Part shown: one piece after another, positions 14,801-21,299 of the stretch
Position numbering within the stretch: the first letter of the stretch is position 1
Layout: each line of letters begins with the position of its first letter
NCBI GenBank assembly: GCA_034440455.1
Contig: JAWXCB010000009.1
Location: forward strand, 1-21,299
Origin: JAWXCB01 sp034440455
GTDB lineage: Bacteria > Bacteroidota > Bacteroidia > Chitinophagales > CAIOSU01
DNA length: 21,299 bases
Reading direction: 5' to 3'
Program-made: the position numbers and the translations under genes
The notes under the pieces: model-generated
The model's database searches: none
What the model was told of the DNA's origin: nothing
What the model saw: the letters and a program-made list of their open reading frames with translations, nothing else

Positions 14801-17800
14801 TTTTTCAGGATGCACCACAACAGCAAGCGCTTACGTGAGTGAGCCAGACCCTCTTTCAGTTACTGCGCTGCCCTATTTTTATGAAAATGGCTATCACGTT
14901 ACCTGCCGTGATTATTCTAACGGAAGAGCAATATCTACAATTGTTGGAGGAACCTATCCCTACACCTACCTGTGGAGTGACCCCACCTCTCAACAATCGC
15001 CCAATGCTATTGGGTTGGCATTCGACACTTACACCATCACCGTTACCGATGCAAACCTCTGCTCGGCAACCAGCACTCTTGTTATCAATTTAAATCCGCC
15101 CAAGCTTGGAACATTGCCAACCCCGCTCACTTATACAGGCGGCTGGAATGTGAGTTGCTTTGATGCAAATGATGGATTCATTGACTTGCAAGTATATAAC
15201 GGCATGCCGCCTTACATTTACCGTTGGAGAACAATTTCTGATTTGACTCCGATTTCAACTTCTCAGGATTTGACAAGTGCGTTTGCCGCTACTTTTGTAT
15301 CTATCACTTCCGATTCATTCGGGTGCAATTATGCTGATACCATCACGCTGACACAACCAACGCCACTGCTAACATCCTACACCACCGGATCATTTCCCAA
15401 CGGTTTTGGCGTAACTTGTTTTGGCGCATTGAATGGCTCTATTAATCTTTCAGTTTCAGGTTCAACTCCCGGATATGATTATGCTTGGAGTCCCGGAGGC
15501 GCAACTACTCAGGATTTGACCTCCATTGGTGCTGGAACATATTATGTCACGGTGACTGATACAAATAGCTGTGTTGCTCTTGACACCGTGCAAATCAGTT
15601 CACCATCAGAAATTATTTTATCAGAAACACACTTAGGCGCTGGATGTTCAGGCGATTCAAGCGGAAGCATTGACGTCACTGTTTCTGGCGGAACTCCAAA
15701 TTATACTTATGCATGGACAAATGGCGCAGTAACGCAGGATATTTCAAATATTCAGGTTGGAAGTTACACGCTCACCGTAACCGATGCGACAGGATGCACG
15801 GAAACAATCACGGTTACAATTTCTTCTCCGGGACAAATTGATTTAGCTGAAATACACTCTGACAATCCCTGCTTCGGTGATTCGTCTGGTTTAATTAATG
15901 TAACGACAACAGGCGGCACTCCCCCATTTGATTTTGATTGGAGCAATGGCGCAACTACCGAAGACATCAATGGGCTTGCGGCTGGAACATACACGCTTAT
16001 CGTTACCGATGACAGCGCGTGTCTTTCAACAATTCAGGTTACTATTGACCAGCCTGCGTTACACGCATCAACATTGAATTACACCGTTTGCTCAACCGAT
16101 ACCGTATTTTTCCCTGGCGGTGGTTTTACAACTTCAAATGGAACCTACCTTGATACTATTTCCGCAAACGATGGATGCGACAGCAGCATCACCATCAATG
16201 TAACTTATTTCACACCTGTTCCAAACACGGTGCTGAATGTTTCGTTGTGTCCTGGTGACAGCATTTTTGCCGGAGGCGATTTTCAAACTATGCCCGGAAC
16301 ATTTTATGATACGCTCACTGATGGCGATGGCTGCGACAGCATTGTGCAAACGCAATTAAATTTCTTTACGCTTTCACCTGTTACAAATCTTACGGTTGAA
16401 ATTTGCGATGGCGATTCGTTCTTTGTAGGTGGCGCATGGCAAACCGCTACCGGAATTTACAATGACACATTTGCTGACATAAATGGCTGCGATAGTATTG
16501 TTGCAACAACGCTTGATTTCTTCCCCATTTCTGCGCCAACAAATCTGAATCCGAATATCTGTTCAGGTGATTCTGTTTTTGCCGGAGGCGCATGGCAAAC
16601 AACAACCGGAATTAATCTTGACACGCTCACCGATGCCAACGGATGCGACAGCATTGTTATTACTAACCTCACGGTGCTTTCAAGTTTCGCAGAAACAGTT
16701 GACACAAGCATCTGTGATGGCAGCAGCTATTTCGCAGGCGGAAGTTTGCAAACAACAAGCGGCATATATATAGATACACTTACTGCCGCCAGCGGATGTG
16801 ATTCCATCATTACAACCAACCTCAATGTGCTACTCAACACAACGGGATATGTGCCTGTAAATATTTGTCAGGGTGATACTGCATTTATCAATGGCATTCC
16901 GCGCACTACCACAGGAATTTATTTTGACACCATTCCAAACGCAGCAGGTTGCGACAGCGTAATTACGTTTGACCTTGTGGTGGATAGCGTTCTGCACACG
17001 GATTTGAATTTCACGCTGTGCGATGGCGATTCCGTGTTCGCAGAAGGCGCGTGGCAGTTTTTAACAGGCTCCTACTTTGACACGCTCACTGCCGCTAACG
17101 GCTGCGACAGCGCAATTACCACAAACCTCACGGTGCTGTCGCATTCCGCATTTACGATTGACACGAGCATCTGCGCTGGTGATTCCTATTTTGCAGGCGG
17201 TGCAAATCAAACTGCAAGCGGCACTTATTATGACACGCTTATTGCAGCAAACACCTGCGATTCCGTTGTAACAACCAACCTTACCATATTAAATACCGCA
17301 GCAGACACCATTGCAGTTTTCATTTGCGAAAATGACAGCATCTTAATTAATGGCATCTATGAATATTTCCCGGGAATCTATAGTGAAACATTTGTTGCTG
17401 CAAACAGCTGCGACAGTGTGCTCACCATTAATCTCGATTGGTATCCGCCTGCCTCTCCTAATCAGGTACATGTCTATATCTGCCCAGGTGACAGTATACT
17501 AATCAAAGGAAATTATTATTTTAATGGTGCAGATATTTTTGATACACTCACCAACGTAAATGGATGCGATAGTGTGGAGTGGATTACTGTTAACCTCTTA
17601 GGCTCTGAAATTTTTGTGAACAACCTGGGCATTTGCTTGGGCGATAGTGTGCTGATTAACGGCATCTATGTTTCCGATACGGGATGGCATTATGTGGATA
17701 CACTCACCGCTGCCAACGGTTGCGACAGTTTCTATGTGCTCAATTTATTTTACTTACCGCCTCATACGCCTACCTTCCTTTCTGAAATCATCTGTGGTAA

Positions 17801-20800
17801 TGATTCATTCTTTGTTGGTGGTGCATGGCAAAATACGTCAGGCGTCTATTTCGACACGCTGACCGCTGATAACGGCTGCGATTCTATTCTTTCAACTACG
17901 CTTGACGTCTTACCTGCGTATCTCATCCCACAAGACATCAGCATTTGTGATGGTGATTCATTCTTCGCGGGAGGTGACTGGCAATATTTTGCGGGAATTT
18001 ATTTCGACTCGCTCAGTGCTGCAAACGGCTGCGACTCCATTATAAGAACCAACTTAACTACTCTTTATATTACAGGCGGAACAACTACGGTTGATTTCTG
18101 CGCGGGCGATTCTGTTTTCGTAGGCGGTGACTGGCAAACAACTTCGGGTTTTTATTATGACACGCTTGTCGGGCAAAATCAATTTGGCTGTGATAGTATT
18201 CTGGAGACTACTTTATTACCACTTCCTGTTTCTTCCGGGACTGACTCTGTTTCTTTTTGCTTAGGCGATTCTGTTTTTGTAGGTGGTGATTGGCAAACGA
18301 CATCTGGTTTTTATTATGACACGCTTATCGGGCAAAATCAATACGGTTGCGATAGTATTCTGGAGACTACTTTATTACCACTTCCTGTTTCTTCCGGGAC
18401 TAACTCTGTTTCTTTTTGCTTAGGCGATTCTGTTTTTGTGGGGGGAGATTGGCAAACGATACCTGGTTTTTATTATGACACGCTTGTCGGGCAAAATCAA
18501 TTCGGCTGCGACAGTATTCTGGAGACTACTTTATTACCACTTCCTGTTTCTTCCGGGACTGACTCTGTTTCTTTTTGCTTAGGCGATTCTGTTTTTGCTG
18601 GCGGAAACTGGCAAACAAATCCGGGATTGTATTATGATACGCTTGTCGGGCAAAATCAATTCGGTTGCGATAGCATTGTTGTAACTACGTTGAATCAACT
18701 TCCAGTTGTTTTCACAAATCTCTCTGTTGATTTCTGCGAAGGTGATTCGATTTTTGTCGGTGGCGATTGGCGGACAACTCCGGGGGTTTATTATGACACG
18801 CTCGCGCAATTAAATCCTTTTGCCTGTGATAGCATTATTGAAACCACATTAAATCAATTGCCGGTTGTAACAACAAATCTTTCCGTTGATTTCTGTGAAG
18901 GTGATTCGATTTTTGTCGGTGGCGATTGGCAGACAACTCCGGGAGTTTATTACGACACCCTCGCTCAATTAAATCCATTCGCTTGTGACAGCGTGATTGA
19001 AACAACATTGAATCAACTGCCGGTTTTTGCCGAAATAAACCCCGCTGCGATTTGTGACGGAGATTCTTTCTTCGCTGCGGACGCATGGCAATTTGCTTCC
19101 GGAAATTTTAACGACACTCTCCTTGCCGCCAATGGTTGCGACAGTGTTGTAACAACAGCCCTCACCATATTATTAAACACCACTGGTTATGTGCCGTTGA
19201 ATATTTGCGCTGGCGATACTGCTATCATTAACGGGATTCCACAAACTGCCACCGGAATTTATTTTGACACGATTGCCAACGCTGCCGGATGCGACAGCAT
19301 CCTTACGTTTGACCTCGTGGTGCAAACCGCCATTCTCACGGATGAAAATATTACAGTGTGCGATGGTGATTCCGTTTTCGCTGAAGGCGCATGGCAAACA
19401 GTAAGCGGCTCTTACTTTGATACGCTCATTGCTGTTGACGGCTGTGACAGTATCATCACAACGAATCTCAACATACTCTCTGTCTTTACTTTTAGTCAGG
19501 ATATTTCGATTTGCGCTGGCGATAGTTTCCTTACCGGTGGAGCGTTGCAAACAGCTTCAGGCACGTATAACGACACGCTCACAGCAGGCAACGGTTGCGA
19601 TTCGGTGATTACTACAAATCTTTCGGTGTTGCCAAATTCCACATTCACGCAAGCTGTCAGCATTTGTGCTGGAGACAGTTTCTTTGCTGGCGGAGCGCAG
19701 CAAACGACTTCGGGCACTTACTTCGACACGCTTGTTGCAGCGAATAGTTGTGATTCTGTCATTACTACCAATCTTTCAATCTTGTTACATACTTCAACCA
19801 TCATTGATACAAACATTTGTGATGGAGAATCTTACATTGCCGGTGGCTTGCCGCAAACAACTTCGGGAACTTACTATGACACGTTGGTTGCTGCGAATGG
19901 TTGCGATTCTGTAATTACTACAAATCTCGTTGTGGTGCTTCACGCAGCGTTCACACAGGACATCAGCATTTGTTCGGGTGACAGTTTCTTCGCAGGCGGT
20001 TCCTATCAAAATGTTGATGGAATTTATTTCGATACGCTTGTTGCCGCAAATGGATGTGATTCAGTGATTACGACAAACCTCAGTGTGCTGCCAGCATTAT
20101 TCACTCCTGTGAACGAAGAAATTTGTGACGGAGAAAGTTTCTTTGCCGGTGGCGCAGCGCAAACCATATCCGGTTCTTATTCCGACACGCTTACATCTTC
20201 CACAGGCTGCGATTCGATTGTTCTTACAAATCTCACGGTGCTGCCTCATGCTGCTTTCACGCAAAACTTCAGCATCTGCGATGGCGACAGTTTCCTTGCG
20301 GGCGGTGCGTTACAATCTGCGCCCGGAGCATATTTCGACACGCTGCCTGCCGCCAATGGTTGTGATTCAGTGATTACAACAAACCTGAGCGTACTGCCTG
20401 CATTAATCACTACAATTGACACTACGGTTTGCGATGGTGAAAGCGTGTTCGCGGGTGGCGCAAATCAAACAATATCCGGCACATACTATGATACGCTTGC
20501 CGCAGCATCAGGCTGTGATTCCATTGTTGTAACGAATCTCAACGTAACTCCAAGTTCAACTACCACGATTGATACTACAATCTGTGATGGGGAAAGCGTG
20601 TATGCAGGTGGCGCATTTCAAACAACATCGGGCACTTATTATGATACGCTTCCGAGTTTCAGTCCTGCCTATGTTGGCGTGGATGCGTTTGTGATGGATT
20701 TTGATTCTGCATTTTCTTACTCGGTTCCGACAGTGTTTGGCTCAACTTATTACGTGGATATCAGCGGGACATATTCTATCAGTGCGGGCGAAATTTGGGA

Positions 20801-21299
20801 TGCCGCATTTAATTTCACGGGCGTTCCCGCTCCACAGGCAAACTGGGAATTTAACGGGCAGCAAGACCCGCGACCATCGCCCGATTTTTATTTAGTTAAC
20901 CATCAATATTTTTATCCATTCTCCGGTGATGGAAATCTGGTGACATTTGAATTTGCAGACACAAATTATTCTGATAATTCAGGACAGCTTTCATTTGAAG
21001 TTTATCGTCTTGATGTCTCTACGGGTTGCGATAGTATTATTGTCACAAACCTTACTGTTCTGCTCAATGCAAGTTCAACTGCTGATATTGCAATCTGCAA
21101 TGGGGATTCGTTCTTTGTCGGTGGCGCATTCCAGAATGTTGACGGAACATTCTTTGATACATTGACTTCTGCCAATGGTTGCGATTCTGTTGTTACAACA
21201 AATTTGAGCGTGTTGCCGGTATTGACTTCAACTGCTGATGTTGCAATCTGCAATGGGGATTCATTCTTTGTTGGTGGCGCGTTCCAAACTGCAAGCGGA
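11826..21299 (+). CDS. Giant exported repeat protein (SprB-like adhesin), 3' end beyond window
   Basis: One open frame of 3158 codons with no stop to the last base; the true protein is longer. ATG 11826 is the first possible start, because the codon before it is TGA. Order: signal peptide (1-24, H-H-F-L-L...A-F-T-Q); a beta-sandwich, FN3-like head (about 27-165, with V-N-Y-T-V-E-K-S-Y-D-G and F-F-Y-R-V-K); a 14-cysteine module (190-269); 14 SprB repeats (about 292-1414); then 32 repeats of 51-53 residues (1421-3158), with a lectin-like domain inserted at about 2943-3066. SprB-bearing giants in Flavobacterium are surface adhesins moved by the gliding motor and exported by T9SS. The C-terminal sorting domain expected here would lie beyond the window. 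I saw no frameshift. No known promoter motif precedes it. Confidence 0.96.
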   Translation, partial: MKTHHFLLSSVFVCLLLPVLAFTQIIDDRQFVFLGADNEVLHLVWEEHLTESVVNYTVEKSYDGNTFFPLATVTPGAHLLDIHANDYPQDIEYNNNILYSTETGFGRFIYNDTRKPHEFAEKNFFYRVKMKKINEAVFYTRTVIKSYNLNIADFDETRLDTVQLEGGNPSNEYDNELPGSGPIIQKLITCPNQQNPPSGYIYTGNSRFLYGQCCYWEEKEYTNSQITEACGGMQAWCCPRDCAPVAYDPCCVHICSEYNLCSCPPWQCCDVSDASVWIVDTTISYLVSASIGSQTNVSCFGAYQDGVVNINVTGGFAPYDYVWDNGAGMGTNLNGLTAGIYTLTVSDDHGCKATTNFTITQPTQLITSLIPTHVSCNGYANGSIDLVVSGGTPNYTYSWSNTPTTQDIYNLPPNNYAVTVTDSKGCQSLANINIIQPGTFSGVVSSVNIPCNGWVIGSALITMTGGTYPYTYAWSNGSINQQITGLAAGSVSVTATDANGCTFSISGNVTQNTQISGTTSTTSTGCGLSTGTASVLNPITGGSGAYTFLWSPSGQTTQTANNLSAGIATVQIIDANVTPVGSCAVTLTVPISNSSGPTVNVTGSSISCSTSLTGTVSASYPSCPTCTIVWYNSSGTQIGTIATLNGLGPGTYTARVTRPADGCIISQNAIITANPPLSISLTIENESCVNFDDGSASATISGGTPTYIYEWLDSNNNIIQAGGVMIFGLPPANYSLRVTDGGGSGCPVTQSFTIVPYSFSISTTKTNPICSGGNTGTITVDVNGGDWPFTYQWLTNLNPLPNGTVIPSQNGQTLTGRSAGNYYARVITATNCTLTSPVPIVLANPPALTLSLPVETDILCVGQCTGGASVILGGGTPPRTLQWFDAGLVPIPGETNPSIDSLCAGTYYVRGADSKGCSSNQRTVSIINVEQEILFDIFPNNISCSGYSNGAINLTPYFGDPLDYNYLWNNGESTPNIAGLDSGTYTVTITDAFSGCTTTASAYVSEPDPLSVTALPYFYENGYHVTCRDYSNGRAISTIVGGTYPYTYLWSDPTSQQSPNAIGLAFDTYTITVTDANLCSATSTLVINLNPPKLGTLPTPLTYTGGWNVSCFDANDGFIDLQVYNGMPPYIYRWRTISDLTPISTSQDLTSAFAATFVSITSDSFGCNYADTITLTQPTPLLTSYTTGSFPNGFGVTCFGALNGSINLSVSGSTPGYDYAWSPGGATTQDLTSIGAGTYYVTVTDTNSCVALDTVQISSPSEIILSETHLGAGCSGDSSGSIDVTVSGGTPNYTYAWTNGAVTQDISNIQVGSYTLTVTDATGCTETITVTISSPGQIDLAEIHSDNPCFGDSSGLINVTTTGGTPPFDFDWSNGATTEDINGLAAGTYTLIVTDDSACLSTIQVTIDQPALHASTLNYTVCSTDTVFFPGGGFTTSNGTYLDTISANDGCDSSITINVTYFTPVPNTVLNVSLCPGDSIFAGGDFQTMPGTFYDTLTDGDGCDSIVQTQLNFFTLSPVTNLTVEICDGDSFFVGGAWQTATGIYNDTFADINGCDSIVATTLDFFPISAPTNLNPNICSGDSVFAGGAWQTTTGINLDTLTDANGCDSIVITNLTVLSSFAETVDTSICDGSSYFAGGSLQTTSGIYIDTLTAASGCDSIITTNLNVLLNTTGYVPVNICQGDTAFINGIPRTTTGIYFDTIPNAAGCDSVITFDLVVDSVLHTDLNFTLCDGDSVFAEGAWQFLTGSYFDTLTAANGCDSAITTNLTVLSHSAFTIDTSICAGDSYFAGGANQTASGTYYDTLIAANTCDSVVTTNLTILNTAADTIAVFICENDSILINGIYEYFPGIYSETFVAANSCDSVLTINLDWYPPASPNQVHVYICPGDSILIKGNYYFNGADIFDTLTNVNGCDSVEWITVNLLGSEIFVNNLGICLGDSVLINGIYVSDTGWHYVDTLTAANGCDSFYVLNLFYLPPHTPTFLSEIICGNDSFFVGGAWQNTSGVYFDTLTADNGCDSILSTTLDVLPAYLIPQDISICDGDSFFAGGDWQYFAGIYFDSLSAANGCDSIIRTNLTTLYITGGTTTVDFCAGDSVFVGGDWQTTSGFYYDTLVGQNQFGCDSILETTLLPLPVSSGTDSVSFCLGDSVFVGGDWQTTSGFYYDTLIGQNQYGCDSILETTLLPLPVSSGTNSVSFCLGDSVFVGGDWQTIPGFYYDTLVGQNQFGCDSILETTLLPLPVSSGTDSVSFCLGDSVFAGGNWQTNPGLYYDTLVGQNQFGCDSIVVTTLNQLPVVFTNLSVDFCEGDSIFVGGDWRTTPGVYYDTLAQLNPFACDSIIETTLNQLPVVTTNLSVDFCEGDSIFVGGDWQTTPGVYYDTLAQLNPFACDSVIETTLNQLPVFAEINPAAICDGDSFFAADAWQFASGNFNDTLLAANGCDSVVTTALTILLNTTGYVPLNICAGDTAIINGIPQTATGIYFDTIANAAGCDSILTFDLVVQTAILTDENITVCDGDSVFAEGAWQTVSGSYFDTLIAVDGCDSIITTNLNILSVFTFSQDISICAGDSFLTGGALQTASGTYNDTLTAGNGCDSVITTNLSVLPNSTFTQAVSICAGDSFFAGGAQQTTSGTYFDTLVAANSCDSVITTNLSILLHTSTIIDTNICDGESYIAGGLPQTTSGTYYDTLVAANGCDSVITTNLVVVLHAAFTQDISICSGDSFFAGGSYQNVDGIYFDTLVAANGCDSVITTNLSVLPALFTPVNEEICDGESFFAGGAAQTISGSYSDTLTSSTGCDSIVLTNLTVLPHAAFTQNFSICDGDSFLAGGALQSAPGAYFDTLPAANGCDSVITTNLSVLPALITTIDTTVCDGESVFAGGANQTISGTYYDTLAAASGCDSIVVTNLNVTPSSTTTIDTTICDGESVYAGGAFQTTSGTYYDTLPSFSPAYVGVDAFVMDFDSAFSYSVPTVFGSTYYVDISGTYSISAGEIWDAAFNFTGVPAPQANWEFNGQQDPRPSPDFYLVNHQYFYPFSGDGNLVTFEFADTNYSDNSGQLSFEVYRLDVSTGCDSIIVTNLTVLLNASSTADIAICNGDSFFVGGAFQNVDGTFFDTLTSANGCDSVVTTNLSVLPVLTSTADVAICNGDSFFVGGAFQTASG
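12393..12632 (+). other. Cysteine-rich module of the giant protein (14 Cys, residues 190-269)
   Basis: Eighty residues between the head and the first SprB repeat hold 14 cysteines, eight of them as four Cys-Cys pairs (in Q-C-C-Y, W-C-C-P, P-C-C-V and Q-C-C-D), plus five aromatic residues and several prolines. This suggests a compact disulfide-knotted domain; metal binding is possible but less likely outside the cell. I do not recognise a family. Confidence 0.7.
12699..16067 (+). repeat. Array of 14 SprB repeats in the giant protein
   Basis: Fourteen degenerate units of about 75-90 residues. Each has the SprB pattern: C-x-G...G-x-I-x-x-x-V-x-G-G-x-x-P-Y-x-Y-x-W...L-x-x-G-x-Y-x-V-x-V-T-D...G-C. 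First cysteine codons are at 12720, 12951, 13176, 13401, 13647, 13887, 14133, 14403, 14655, 14904, 15156, 15417, 15645 and 15870. Spacing is irregular (225-270 nt) and the DNA has diverged strongly, so the array is old. The same module occurs three times in the M43 protease. Confidence 0.92.
18096..19049 (+). repeat. Recent 159-bp tandem expansion (six units) inside the array
   Basis: Six consecutive units of exactly 159 bp carry a two-residue insertion before the second cysteine (G-Q-N-Q-F-G-C-D-S or Q-L-N-P-F-A-C-D-S) and start F-C instead of I-C. By eye, units 18255-18413 and 18414-18572 differ at 10 of 159 positions, much closer than other pairs. A subtype of two units (18732 and 18891) forms a second close pair. 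This points to recent unequal crossing-over or slippage. Confidence 0.9.
20652..21023 (+). other. Inserted LecA/PA-IL-like domain in repeat 30 of the giant protein
   Basis: Repeat 30 is interrupted between its D-T-L and G-C-D-S motifs; the gap to the next unit is 513 nt instead of 153, so 120 residues have been added (about residues 2943-3066). The insert has no repeat character. It contains Y-Y-V-D-I-S-G-T-Y-S, an aromatic/Pro/His stretch (D-P-R-P-S-P-D-F-Y...H-Q-Y-F-Y-P-F) and D3045-T-N-Y-S-D3050-N3051-S-G, which resembles the calcium- and galactose-binding D-x-x-x-T-Y-x-N-N-S-G loop of Pseudomonas LecA. A sugar-binding function is inferred, not shown. Confidence 0.6.

Larger units (their letters stand above)
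16086..21299 (+). repeat. Array of 32 Cys-pair repeats of 51-53 residues
   Basis: Unit pattern, numbered on a 51-residue copy: I/F1-C2-x-G4-D/E5-S6, G10-G11, Q14, G18, Y20, D22-T23-L24, G29-C30-D31-S32, then T-x-L and a variable linker. Unit starts: 16086, 16245, 16401, 16557, 16710, 16863, 17016, 17169, 17322, 17478, 17631, 17790, 17943, 18096, 18255, 18414, 18573, 18732, 18891, 19050, 19203, 19356, 19509, 19662, 19815, 19968, 20121, 20274, 20427, 20580 (interrupted), 21093 and 21246 (cut by the window). Most units are 153 nt, some 156 or 159. One disulfide per unit (C2-C30) is likely. Such repeats recur in Bacteroidota giant proteins, but I know no characterised function. Confidence 0.93.

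Noticed and set aside
13265..21253. Several minus-strand open frames of 70-130 codons inside the giant gene, with mutual similarity
   Set aside because: They are antisense copies of the repeats (their similarity mirrors the sense repeats), overlap a strongly coding plus frame and have no start signals.
16086..21299. Regular 153-bp periodicity as a possible CRISPR-like or satellite array
   Set aside because: The units are translated in frame, conserved at protein level with third-position variation, and have no short identical repeats with unique spacers.
11826..21299. Possibility that the giant gene is a pseudogene or an assembly chimera
   Set aside because: All repeat-length changes keep the frame, motifs are conserved throughout and no stop was found; a collapsed or expanded repeat number in assembly remains possible but cannot be judged here.
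1..21299. Insertion sequences, integrase or phage genes, toxin-antitoxin pairs, rRNA
   Set aside because: No transposase, recombinase or phage motif, no terminal inverted repeats with target duplications and no rRNA sequence were seen; the tRNA pair shows no attachment-site duplication in the window.

Overview
The window comes from a member of the Bacteroidota, probably a menaquinone-using, T9SS-equipped and possibly gliding lineage. The evidence is a short NuoG lacking the molybdopterin domain, a PorT barrel directly after ubiE, a C-terminal type IX secretion sorting domain, SprB-type repeats, and repeated matches to the Bacteroidota -7 promoter box TAnnTTTG upstream of minus-strand genes. 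I cannot name a genus.

Layout. 121-1512 (minus): nuoG (respiratory complex I) and a small TPR lipoprotein. 1715-3455 (plus): a SAM methyltransferase overlapping a PAP2-family lipid phosphatase, then an unknown single-span membrane protein. 3482-6511 (minus): a secreted M43 (pappalysin/cytophagalysin-type) metalloprotease with PKD domains, three SprB repeats and a T9SS tail. 6653-8559 (minus): malate dehydrogenase and an unknown coiled-coil protein, each with a clear rho-independent terminator. 8740-10133/10136 (minus): ubiE (TTG start) overlapping porT by 55 nt. 10215-10817 (plus): the GTPase gene engB/ysxC. 10858-11064 (minus): tRNA-Ala(GGC) and tRNA-Leu(GAG) with the best promoter in the window and a terminator. 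11142-11570 (minus): DoxX.

The last 9.5 kb is one uninterrupted plus-strand reading frame starting at ATG 11826 and still open at the last base (3158 codons, no stop). It encodes a giant exported protein: signal peptide, a beta-sandwich-like head, a module with 14 cysteines, 14 SprB repeats, then 32 copies (the last one cut off) of a different repeat of 51-53 residues with two cysteines per unit. A 120-residue domain resembling the calcium-dependent LecA/PA-IL lectin fold is inserted into repeat 30. Part of the array is a fresh 159-bp tandem expansion. This is the most interesting object in the window.

How it fits together: housekeeping respiration and metabolism genes (nuoG, mdh, ubiE) are interleaved with surface biology: a component of the type IX machine (porT), one evident T9SS client (the M43 protease) and one likely client (the giant adhesin). 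The two exported proteins share the SprB module. No mobile element, CRISPR array or rRNA was seen.
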